A stretch of DNA of 10,445 nt. It comes from Nitrospinota bacterium. Lineage in GTDB: Bacteria; Nitrospinota; Nitrospinia; Nitrospinales; Nitrospinaceae. Under the pieces are notes generated by a model, which did no database searches, was not told the origin of the DNA, and saw only the letters and a list, made by a program, of their open reading frames with translations. Both the position numbers and the translations under genes were made by a program. The DNA lies in assembly GCA_027298165.1 (NCBI GenBank), contig JAPUGN010000251.1, forward strand, positions 1 through 10,445. Reading direction: 5' to 3'. Below are positions 1-6,606 of this stretch, piece after piece; position 1 is the first letter of the stretch; every line of letters begins with the position of its first letter.

Positions 1-1239
1 AACGAATGGAGGAGCTCGGCATACGAGAATTGGACCTCGAGGAGAGTTTTGCCCGCGCCGGAGGGGGAGAAACTCGTGGTCGCGGCCATACAGAACGGAT
101 TGGTCCGCCTCCACTTTGGCCTGGGCGGTTTTGGGCCGGGCGGCTTTGCCTAACAGGCCTTCGAATTCGTTGCCGACGCCGTTGTAGTTGTGGCAATGCT
201 CGCACTGGACGCTGGGAATCGCCACGGTGAATTTATGAAGGAGCGGATAACCCCGGCGGTTGTTCAGCGAATTGGCGGCGACGCTTCGGTTGAACCGGTT
301 GCGCAAATATTTCGGATCCTTGCGTTGCACTGCCTGAATAGCGCGGTCGCGGGTGAGGGAGGTGCCCTCGTTGGTGTACACCATGTGGCAGGAGGCGCAA
401 CCGGTTCCGCGATAATCCCCCGCGCGGTGCGGTGAGGCTGACTGCACATGGCAGCGCAGGCATTTCTTCTCCAGAAAATCGTCCACCGGTTTGCCGCCGC
501 TTACATACTGCCAGGGCTCGCGGGGCGGGGGCTCCTGGCCTTTTTTCCTTTTTTTGATTCGTTTGGTTTTGGGTTGCTTGAGCGGGCGTTCGCCCCAGGC
601 CTCCCGCGTGATTTCAATGACCCCCCGGGCGGTGGTCATCAGCGAATTCTTCACCTTGCGCACCTGCTCTGCATGGCATTTGCCGCAATATTTTTGTGCG
701 TATTTCAAGTCGGAAGGATTGGACACCATGCCCTTGTGCGCCTGTGCCACGGTTTTCCCCCTCAGGCTTCCACTATGACATTTGATGCAGGAGAAATTAT
801 GGTTCTGGCTGATCTTTTCGATTCCGCGGTGACAGCGCAGGCATCCGCCTTCCTTGTTGACCAGTTCGATACGGCCAAAAACGTCTTTAAGGACGAAATT
901 GGAATTTTTGTAATAGCGGTCAATAAAACCCCGGGTGTCGCTGTAGGTGTTAAACCGCAGGCCATCTACCGTTGTCCCCGGCGTCAGCGCCTGCCTGGAA
1001 TCCGCGCCGTCCTTATTGAGAAAAAAGAACGGGTCCCGGAAATCGGACGCATCGATGGTGGATTTCTCTTCCTGCGGCGGAATGTCTACCATCTCTTTTT
1101 CAAAGATGCCGTAGGCGGCGTCTTCCAGAGGCGCGGTACCGAAATCTTCCTGCGCCATCAGTTGCGGGATGGCCCAGGCCAGCACGGCGGCGGCGAACAG
1201 GATACAGGCCGTTGTGATGTGTAAGCGGAAATTCATCAT
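1..1239 (-). CDS. Exported multiheme c-type cytochrome, paralogue A (partial, runs off left edge)
   Basis: The minus frame is open from the ATG at 1239 to base 1 (413 codons visible, no stop). The N-terminus is a signal peptide (FRLHITTACILFAAAVLAWA, probable cleavage LMA|QED near residue 29), so the protein should act in the periplasm. A cysteine-free stretch of about 100 residues follows. Six CXXCH heme c sites then appear at residues 133-137 (CLRCH), 151-155 (CIKCH), 185-189 (CGKCH), 260-264 (CLRCH), 281-285 (CASCH) and 346-350 (CEHCH). From residue 133 it aligns by eye with the downstream-coordinate neighbour (1247-3313), so the two are tandem paralogues; the rest of the gene should add more hemes. 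A basic, proline-rich insert (KQPKTKRIKKRKK, then EPPPRE) lies between hemes 3 and 4. The start follows the neighbour's TGA by 7 bp and has no well-placed Shine-Dalgarno site, so translation is probably coupled. A second ATG follows directly (1236). The role is inferred to be electron transfer; partner and substrate are unknown. The last ~20 residues lose the family pattern (possible frameshift). Confidence 0.9.
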   Translation of the reverse strand, partial: MMNFRLHITTACILFAAAVLAWAIPQLMAQEDFGTAPLEDAAYGIFEKEMVDIPPQEEKSTIDASDFRDPFFFLNKDGADSRQALTPGTTVDGLRFNTYSDTRGFIDRYYKNSNFVLKDVFGRIELVNKEGGCLRCHRGIEKISQNHNFSCIKCHSGSLRGKTVAQAHKGMVSNPSDLKYAQKYCGKCHAEQVRKVKNSLMTTARGVIEITREAWGERPLKQPKTKRIKKRKKGQEPPPREPWQYVSGGKPVDDFLEKKCLRCHVQSASPHRAGDYRGTGCASCHMVYTNEGTSLTRDRAIQAVQRKDPKYLRNRFNRSVAANSLNNRRGYPLLHKFTVAIPSVQCEHCHNYNGVGNEFEGLLGKAARPKTAQAKVEADQSVLYGRDHEFLPLRRGQNSPRGPILVCRAPPFV

Positions 1240-1246
1240 CAGCTTG

Positions 1247-3313
1247 TCAGCGTTTCCTTAAAATTTTGTCTCTCAGCCGGCGGTGTTTGATGTTGTTCGC
1301 AAACGGGTAACTTTTTTCCATATCCCGGTAAATTGGGTCGCTGTAACGGGAATGGCAGGGAATGCAATTGCCGACCTTGAGGATGCGGGTGATCTCTTCC
1401 TGGTTGAACGGCCGCGCGCCCGGTTGGCCGGCGCCGGCAATGGCCTGTCCCCGTTGTGTCACTTTGGTCCCGGGACCGTATTTGGATTTGTTCAGCACCC
1501 GGTTGGTGCGGACCAGGGGATTGAACTGATCGTACTGCCCGGAGGTCTTGCGCTTGATCCGCAAGTCACCCTCGCCTAATCCCAGGGCTCCCGGCGACAG
1601 GTGACAGCTTTCGCATGAGCGCACGTTTTTGCTCACCGAATGCGGTTGCATACCATACGCCAGGTTGGAACCCGAATAACCGGCAGGGTTGGTGAACTCC
1701 CAATGACGGTAGTCGCCCAGCGAGTCGCCGTGGCCGTCGATCACCGGAACTTTTTTGCCCTGTGGGTCGAGAACGGTCAACGTGTGCGACGGTTGGGCCA
1801 GCATGGGAACGACTTTACCGCGGGGGCCGACCATCAATGCGGGTTCTTCATGCGTCATGGTGAATTGATACGGGTTCCAGGAGCCCGCCGGCTTCCCGCC
1901 GACGCCCTTTTTCGAAGTCAGTGTCATGTGGCATCCCTGGCAACGCGGCACCCATTGCGAATGGCATGCGGTGCAGGCCAGTTTGCCCCGATGACCGGGA
2001 ATGTTGTGGCCCCAGCGTTGATCCTTGGCCAGCGGAATGGAACGCGCTTTGCCGGTCCGTTTGCTGTAGGCGATGAATTGTTTTCCTTTGGCTTTGACGT
2101 TGCTTAATTTCCGATTGCGGGCCGAAACTGCCATGGCGTCGCCGACCTTGTTAGTGAACCCTTTGTAGTGGCGGCTCGACCGAATGGCTGGGTCTTGGGA
2201 ATCCTTAATCTTCGATATCCGGGGATATGACTGGCTGTCGCCGTGGCACGTTTCGCAACGGATTTCCACCGCCTGAAATTGCCGGGAATAGATGTTACCG
2301 TCGCCCATGATATCAGACTGCGTATGACAGTCAATGCAATCCATTCCCCGCTCCAGATGAACGTCCATGCGGGGCTGACCGCTGCCGGGAAACGGCAGCT
2401 TGCCTTTGCGGTCGCGGCGGGGAAAGGGAATGGAAAATTTTTCCGTCGTCATTTGCGATAAAAACGATTTGTGGCACTGTAGACACAGGTTGCTCGAGGG
2501 CAGAACGGTTAAACGGTGGTACGCGGGGTGCCCGGGTTTGGTTTTATCGATCATGGGGTCGCGGCCCAGGTATTTACCCTCCGGGTGGTAACTGGAGTGA
2601 CAGGCGGCGCAACCCTGCGAACGGAATTCCCCCGGCGGTGGCGGTGCGTCGATATGGCATTGAAAGCAACGCTCGCGCAGAACATGGTCGCCGACATGAT
2701 TGGAAATTTTTTTGCGGGGCGCTCCCTGCAGTGCGGTCTGGTGTTGCCGCAAGTGGTAGGGATTAAAATAAGGAAGCTCTTCCAAACGGTTGAGCGCGCC
2801 GATCGACTCCGGGATCACCCCGTCGGTGTCTTCGACGGAATAGATGCCGTACTGCGCTTCTTTCCCCGGTTGGCCGCCCCATTGATACCGCAGGCCGCTG
2901 ATCATCCCCGCCAAGTTGCCCATCATGGATTTACGGACGTGGTCGACATGGTTGCGGCTTTCATCCTGGTGGCCGGAATGGCATTGCGCTTTGCCGCAAC
3001 TGAGGTGAACGACTTTCAATGACGACGGGTTGCGCTTGCCGGTTCCCGCTTCCGGATCGTGAATGAGTGTGGCGTGGGCTTGGTCTTTATCCTGCGAGGC
3101 CGCGTTGCCGCCGTGGCAGGAGGTGCATCCCAGTGTGAGCGGATGTGAGCGGCTGATTTCTTCGATTCCCTGATGGCACTGGAGGCAACGTTCTTCGCCG
3201 CCGGATGAGGGAATGCCAAAGGGATTCTCCGCATGGGCGGAAACGGTAAAGGCGGTCATGCAAACCAGCAACGCTAAAGCGCGGGTAAGTTTGAACTTGA
3301 GGGAAAGGACCAT
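1247..3313 (-). CDS. Exported dodecaheme c-type cytochrome, paralogue B
   Basis: A complete protein of 688 residues from the ATG at 3313; a TTG one codon earlier (3316) would add one residue. The signal peptide has a basic start (LKFKLTR), a hydrophobic core and probable cleavage AHA|EN near residue 28, pointing to the periplasm. Eleven CXXCH sites start at residues 43, 63, 216, 235, 277, 326, 353, 447, 458, 567 and 650. A twelfth, at 106-112, is CGKAQCH, a CX4CH spacing. Many further histidines could be distal ligands, so bis-His hemes are likely. No transmembrane helix or lipobox is seen beyond the signal peptide; the C-terminus is strongly basic. Residues 41 to about 285 align with paralogue A, including heme order and spacing. 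I recognise it only as a large multiheme cytochrome and cannot place it in a named family such as Hao, OmcA/MtrC or Nrf. Its stop lies 7 bp before paralogue A, so the pair should be cotranscribed and may form one complex or relay. No clear Shine-Dalgarno site precedes it, but a hairpin does. Confidence 0.94.
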   Translation of the reverse strand: MVLSLKFKLTRALALLVCMTAFTVSAHAENPFGIPSSGGEERCLQCHQGIEEISRSHPLTLGCTSCHGGNAASQDKDQAHATLIHDPEAGTGKRNPSSLKVVHLSCGKAQCHSGHQDESRNHVDHVRKSMMGNLAGMISGLRYQWGGQPGKEAQYGIYSVEDTDGVIPESIGALNRLEELPYFNPYHLRQHQTALQGAPRKKISNHVGDHVLRERCFQCHIDAPPPPGEFRSQGCAACHSSYHPEGKYLGRDPMIDKTKPGHPAYHRLTVLPSSNLCLQCHKSFLSQMTTEKFSIPFPRRDRKGKLPFPGSGQPRMDVHLERGMDCIDCHTQSDIMGDGNIYSRQFQAVEIRCETCHGDSQSYPRISKIKDSQDPAIRSSRHYKGFTNKVGDAMAVSARNRKLSNVKAKGKQFIAYSKRTGKARSIPLAKDQRWGHNIPGHRGKLACTACHSQWVPRCQGCHMTLTSKKGVGGKPAGSWNPYQFTMTHEEPALMVGPRGKVVPMLAQPSHTLTVLDPQGKKVPVIDGHGDSLGDYRHWEFTNPAGYSGSNLAYGMQPHSVSKNVRSCESCHLSPGALGLGEGDLRIKRKTSGQYDQFNPLVRTNRVLNKSKYGPGTKVTQRGQAIAGAGQPGARPFNQEEITRILKVGNCIPCHSRYSDPIYRDMEKSYPFANNIKHRRLRDKILRKR

Positions 3314-3324
3314 CAAAGGTATCG

Positions 3325-3343
3325 AATGAAACGGAGTTTCATT
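3325..3343 (-). promoter_or_regulatory. Perfect 8-bp hairpin in the leader of the cytochrome pair
   Basis: AATGAAAC and GTTTCATT form a perfect 8-bp stem with a 3-nt loop (TCC on the minus strand), ending 11 nt before the ATG at 3313. No T-run follows on either strand, so it is not a good intrinsic terminator. It sits where a ribosome would bind and no Shine-Dalgarno motif is visible next to it. It may influence translation or mRNA stability, or be an operator. The sequence shows only the symmetry; the function is inferred. Confidence 0.4.
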
Positions 3344-3382
3344 TAAGTGACAAAGCGGTTTTTGGAGAGACGGGACCGGGGA

Positions 3383-3703
3383 CTACTCGTAAACGATTTC
3401 CAGTTTTTTCAGGTAAGCCGTCAGATCAATAATGGATTTACGAACCGAATCCTTATCTTTGCTTTTGGCGGCTTTTTCAATGGCCCGGCCGATTTGGCTC
3501 AGGTCATTGAAACCATATCCCCCGCCGGAGCCTTTCATGGAGTGCCCGAGGACGGCAATGGAATCGAAATCACCCTTTTCCAAAGCCTGTTGATACGTCT
3601 GCAGGTCGCTTTCCCTGTTTTTCAGGTAGCCGGGAATCAACTCCTGCAAATCCGAGTCCACTCGAATCCGGATTCTTTCTGATGATTCATCTTGAGGTTT
3701 CAT
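3383..3703 (-). CDS. Stand-alone histidine phosphotransfer (HPt) domain protein
   Basis: A 106-residue soluble protein that is essentially one HPt domain. The signature is LGHSMKGSGGGYGFNDL (residues 52-68): His54 is the predicted phospho-acceptor, followed by the usual Lys57-Gly58-Ser59 and a glycine-rich turn, then the helix IGRAIEKAAK. Predicted helices before and after fit the four-helix HPt bundle, and the length is normal for a free-standing HPt. Known HPt proteins relay phosphate between receiver domains of a hybrid histidine kinase and a response regulator in the cytoplasm; neither partner is encoded in this window, so it is an orphan here. It lies 69 bp before the cytochrome pair and 77 bp after the debranching enzyme, all on one strand. 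No Shine-Dalgarno site precedes its ATG; instead a five-codon mini-ORF with a good site ends 3 nt before it. The family call is firm; the pathway is unknown. Confidence 0.88.
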   Translation of the reverse strand: MKPQDESSERIRIRVDSDLQELIPGYLKNRESDLQTYQQALEKGDFDSIAVLGHSMKGSGGGYGFNDLSQIGRAIEKAAKSKDKDSVRKSIIDLTAYLKKLEIVYE

Positions 3704-3704
3704 A

Positions 3705-3746
3705 ACTTAATAAAATTGTAACATGTTTGAGAGTTCCTTATTAAGT
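3705..3746 (-). promoter_or_regulatory. Leader dyad before the HPt gene
   Basis: ACTTAATAA (3746-3738) and TTATTAAGT (3713-3705) form a perfect 9-bp inverted repeat with a 24-nt loop, immediately before the HPt start codon at 3703. An 8-bp palindrome, AACATGTT (3720-3727), lies within the loop. The left arm touches an AAGGAA Shine-Dalgarno-like motif (3739-3734). As RNA it could hide or expose the translation start; as DNA it could be an operator. AT-rich stretches make symmetries easily, so this is a candidate only. A TACAAT (3720-3715) resembles a -10 box, but no matching -35 is present. Confidence 0.35.
3707..3724 (-). CDS. Possible five-codon leader peptide upstream of the HPt gene
   Basis: ATG TTA CAA TTT TAT TAA encodes MLQFY. 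It is preceded by AAGGAA with 9 nt spacing, a better ribosome-binding arrangement than the HPt gene itself has. Its stop codon is only 3 nt before the HPt ATG, so a terminating ribosome could restart on the HPt frame. It contains no run of one amino acid typical of classical attenuators. An ORF this short can occur by chance; the spacing to a Shine-Dalgarno motif and to the next start is the only support. Confidence 0.28.
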   Translation of the reverse strand: MLQFY

Positions 3747-3780
3747 GCAATTAGCAGGATAAACCTTCAGTCGGGGGAGT

Positions 3781-5850
3781 TCAATCCCGGTTTCCCGAAG
3801 GAACGGGGATCGTTCCGGCGATAAAAACGGTCAGGGAGCGTCCGGGTACCCGACGGATTTTCAAGGGTTTTTCTGAGGAGGGTTCATCCACCGAGTGCGT
3901 TTGAGCCGTGTCCAACCATACCTGCCAGGTGCGGGGTGCGCCGGGAAGGGTGAAATCGGCGTCGGATTCCCCCCGGTTCCACAGGATCAAAAGAGCGGGG
4001 CTTTTTTCTTTGGCGGCAGGCGTTATCAGGCATTCCAGAAACAGAGTGTCGGCAGGTTCCGGCCCTTGCGGATCAATCGCCGCGCCTCCCGCGTCAAACC
4101 ACTCAAAAGCCGCGCGATTGAATGAATGAGTTTTTCTCAATTGAATGAGCGAACAGGTGAACTCCAGAAAATGTTTTTGCTCCTCATTGAGATGCCAGTC
4201 AAACCAGCTGATCGGGTTGTCCTGGCAGTAGGCGTTGTTGTTGCCTTTTTGGGTGCGGCCGATTTCATCCCCGCCGGAAATCATCGGGGTACCCGCCGAC
4301 AGCAGAAGCGTGGCCATCAGATTTCTTTTATGCTGCCGGCGCAGGGCATTCAGTGCCGGGTCGTCGGACGGACCTTCCACACCATAGTTACAGCTTTCGT
4401 TGCCGTTGGACCCGTCTTCATTATTTTCGCCATTGGCTTCGTTGTGTTTGTGCTCGTAGGTAACCCCATCCTCCAGCGTAAGTCCGTCATGGCTGGTGAC
4501 GTAATTGAGGGTGGAATGCACGGGCCGATTTTTAGAGCCGAACAGGTCGCGGCTGCCCGAAACCCTCCGGATCAACGGCCCGGCTTGGTGGGCATCTCCC
4601 CGCCAGAATTGACGAACGGTTTGCCGGTACTGATCGTTCCATTCCGCCCAGCCGTTGGGGAAATGGGATAATTGATAACCCTCAGGTCCCAAATCCCAGG
4701 GCTCGGCGATCCATTTCACTTTTGAAAGCGCGGGGTCCTCCTGAATCGATTTGAAAAAAACGCCTTCAGGTTCGAACGACTCCCGGCCGCGTCCGACGGT
4801 GACTGCCAAATCCAGCCGGAAACCGTCGACGTGCATTTCATCGACCCAGTAGTGAAGGGCGTCCAGTACCAGTTGGCGGACCCGGGGGTGTTCCAGGTTA
4901 AGGGTGTTGCCGCATCCGGTGAAGTTGAGGTAATGCCCCGCCGGGTCCCTCCGGTAATAGAGCGTGTTGTCGATACCGCGAAAGGACAGGGTCGGGCCGT
5001 TGAGGTTACTTTCGGCGGTGTGGTTGAACACCATATCGAGGATCACCTCTATCCCCGCCTGATGAAACGTCCGCACCATCTGTTTGAATTCCGTGAGCGG
5101 ATCGGAAATGTTCCGGCGTGAGAATCGCATATCCGGCGCAAACCACAGGAGTGGGTTGTAGCCCCAGTAATTGTTCAATCCGTTTTTATAAAGATGGTAT
5201 TCGTCCGCAATCTGGTGAACGGGCAGTAGTTCGACGGCGGTGACGCCCAGCCGTGTCAGGTGTTCGATCACCGGTTCCGAGGCGAATCCGGCATAGGTGC
5301 CGCGCAGGTTTTCCGGAATGCCGGGATGCTGTTGCGTCATTCCCTTGACGTGTGTTTCATAGATGACGGTATCGTGCCAGGGGATTGCGGGTGGACGGTC
5401 GTTCTCCCAGGCGAATGCAGAGTCGATCACTTTCCCGAGGGGCGCATACGGTGCGCTGTCCTGCGTGTCAGGCGGTTGATCGGATTGATCCTCCGTGCCC
5501 GGCGGGACGGACCACAAAGCCTCGTGCCATTGCATGGCTCTTCCCAACGCTTTGGCATACGGGTCGAGCAGGAGTTTCGCCGGATTAAAGCGGTGCCCTT
5601 CGGCGGGGCGGTAAGGTCCGTGAACGCGGTATCCGTACAGGCACCCGGCTTTCAGGTTGGGGACATGGACACGCCAGACGGAATCGGCGCTTTTCGTGAG
5701 GAGGATGCGTTGCGATTCTTTTTCGGAGGCGGGGGAGTCGAACAGGCAAAGTTCAACGGCGGTGGCGTGTTCGGAAACCAGCGAAAAATGAACCCCCTGT
5801 CCGGTAATCACCGGGCCGAGCGAGTCAGGAGTCGGAGGGGTGTGCGGCAT
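3781..5850 (-). CDS. glgX: Glycogen debranching enzyme / isoamylase (GlgX/TreX type, GH13)
   Basis: A 689-residue cytoplasmic enzyme expected to hydrolyse alpha-1,6 branches of glycogen or limit dextrin. The order is standard: an N-terminal CBM48-like beta-sandwich (about residues 10-100, with VHGPYRPAEGHRFNPAKLLL), the GH13 catalytic barrel (about 160-560), and a C-terminal beta domain. All four conserved GH13 regions are intact: region I DMVFNHT (272-278); region II DGFRLDLA (342-349) with nucleophile Asp347; region III AEPWDLG (382-388) with acid/base Glu383; region IV VTSHDG (451-456) with Asp455. The GGDEIGRTQKGNNNAYCQDN block is typical of GlgX/TreX. Length is normal for the family. The ATG at 5850 has AGGGA 5 nt upstream. 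No other glycogen gene (glgA, glgB, glgC, glgP, treY/Z) is in the window, so branch-length preference cannot be judged from context. It is the most securely identified gene here. Confidence 0.96.
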   Translation of the reverse strand: MPHTPPTPDSLGPVITGQGVHFSLVSEHATAVELCLFDSPASEKESQRILLTKSADSVWRVHVPNLKAGCLYGYRVHGPYRPAEGHRFNPAKLLLDPYAKALGRAMQWHEALWSVPPGTEDQSDQPPDTQDSAPYAPLGKVIDSAFAWENDRPPAIPWHDTVIYETHVKGMTQQHPGIPENLRGTYAGFASEPVIEHLTRLGVTAVELLPVHQIADEYHLYKNGLNNYWGYNPLLWFAPDMRFSRRNISDPLTEFKQMVRTFHQAGIEVILDMVFNHTAESNLNGPTLSFRGIDNTLYYRRDPAGHYLNFTGCGNTLNLEHPRVRQLVLDALHYWVDEMHVDGFRLDLAVTVGRGRESFEPEGVFFKSIQEDPALSKVKWIAEPWDLGPEGYQLSHFPNGWAEWNDQYRQTVRQFWRGDAHQAGPLIRRVSGSRDLFGSKNRPVHSTLNYVTSHDGLTLEDGVTYEHKHNEANGENNEDGSNGNESCNYGVEGPSDDPALNALRRQHKRNLMATLLLSAGTPMISGGDEIGRTQKGNNNAYCQDNPISWFDWHLNEEQKHFLEFTCSLIQLRKTHSFNRAAFEWFDAGGAAIDPQGPEPADTLFLECLITPAAKEKSPALLILWNRGESDADFTLPGAPRTWQVWLDTAQTHSVDEPSSEKPLKIRRVPGRSLTVFIAGTIPVPSGNRD

Positions 5851-5902
5851 CGTTGTCCCTATGAAGGAGACTGTGGCATCATTGGAAGAGAAGGGAAACG
5901 GC

Positions 5903-5917
5903 GACCTGCGGCAGGTC
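5903..5917. promoter_or_regulatory. Odd palindrome upstream of glgX (operator candidate)
   Basis: GACCTGC-G-GCAGGTC is a perfect 7-bp inverted repeat around a single central base. It lies 52 bp before the glgX ATG in the 176-bp gap between the SnoaL-like gene and glgX. No T-run follows on the minus strand, so a terminator is unlikely. The compact symmetry fits a dimeric repressor or activator site. No regulator gene is nearby to pair it with, and no convincing -35/-10 pair was found beside it. Confidence 0.35.
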
Positions 5918-5985
5918 TCGTTTAAATACTTCGGTTGGCGAAATTAAGCGATTGAGCACGCCATTGCGTTCCTGTGATATTTGCC

Positions 5986-6000
5986 CCGGGCCTTGCCCGG
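5986..6000 (-). terminator. GC-rich hairpin after the SnoaL-like gene (weak terminator candidate)
   Basis: CCGGGC-AAG-GCCCGG on the minus strand forms a 6-bp all-GC stem with a 3-nt loop, starting 26 nt past the stop codon of the SnoaL-like gene. Position and stem suit a transcription end, but the following sequence (GGCAAATATCACAG) lacks a U-run. It may be a weak or Rho-assisted terminator, or only an mRNA 3'-end stabiliser. Confidence 0.27.
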
Positions 6001-6026
6001 CCAGCGGCAGTTCTCCGCCCGACCCG

Positions 6027-6539
6027 TTAATAGACGGGATTATGAAAATAATAGAGCGCGTCATCCCCCGGCACAATAGTGTAGTCCGGCAGGCTGGAGC
6101 AATGCTCGTGCTGGATTTTCCATTGACCGCCGTTTTTGGTGAACGCATAGGTGCAGACGCTGTGCTGCCGTTCGTCGGTGCTGTGGCGGGAGGATACGCT
6201 GATCAACTCATCCACCAACAGGTAGCCGACATTTTCCCCCACATTGCCCGCCAGAACGGTGCGCTTGTTGCTGCATTTCATCTCCTGCAGTTCGGCGATC
6301 ATCACTTCGTAGTCCTTGATGCGGTGTTCCGGCAGAACGCGTTTGTCGTCGGCGATGATCACCGTATCCTTGGCGTAATAGGCCAGGATTTTTTTGGGGG
6401 ACTGACATACCTGCTGATCCACCTTTTTCAGAATATCGACCAGGGCATCCTTGTCATCGCCGGCACGGGAAGCACTCGGCGCAAGGGCCACTCCCGTCAA
6501 CACGGCAAAGGCGGTCAGGGTTCTAACAATATTCAACAT
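6027..6539 (-). CDS. Exported SnoaL/NTF2-like small protein
   Basis: A 170-residue protein from the ATG at 6539, chosen because GGAG lies 7 nt upstream and the result is a clean signal peptide (core LTAFAVLTGVALA, probable cleavage SRA|GD after residue 26). A TTG at 6560 would add seven residues and place the GGAG inside the gene. The mature part begins with a helix (DALVDILKKVDQQ) and continues with alternating strands such as DTVIIADDKRV, VGYLLVDELISVSS and GGQWKIQHEHCSS. That pattern, ending in a GGxWKIxHxH strand, resembles SnoaL-like/DUF4440 members of the NTF2-like cone fold. Four cysteines (45, 89, 129, 147) could form two periplasmic disulfides. Fold members range from enzymes to ligand binders, so no reaction can be assigned. 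It follows the NHL gene by 67 bp on the same strand. The fold call is by pattern only. Confidence 0.72.
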   Translation of the reverse strand: MLNIVRTLTAFAVLTGVALAPSASRAGDDKDALVDILKKVDQQVCQSPKKILAYYAKDTVIIADDKRVLPEHRIKDYEVMIAELQEMKCSNKRTVLAGNVGENVGYLLVDELISVSSRHSTDERQHSVCTYAFTKNGGQWKIQHEHCSSLPDYTIVPGDDALYYFHNPVY

Positions 6540-6606
6540 GAAACGTCTCCATTCATTCAAAAGATATTATTACAAGTGATGTGTAAAATTAATTGTCCGG
6601 AGCTTT

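Noticed and set aside
448..1224. A 258-codon open frame on the plus strand
   Set aside because: It lies wholly opposite paralogue A, whose minus frame carries a signal peptide and heme motifs. The plus product shows no family features.
1247..5850. The cytochrome and GlgX frames are nearly the same length (about 689 codons)
   Set aside because: Coincidence: the sequences share no motifs, and the cytochrome's likely ATG start makes it 688.
5260..5925. Plus-strand open frame of 221 codons opposite glgX
   Set aside because: glgX on the minus strand has all GH13 motifs; this frame is an antisense by-product.
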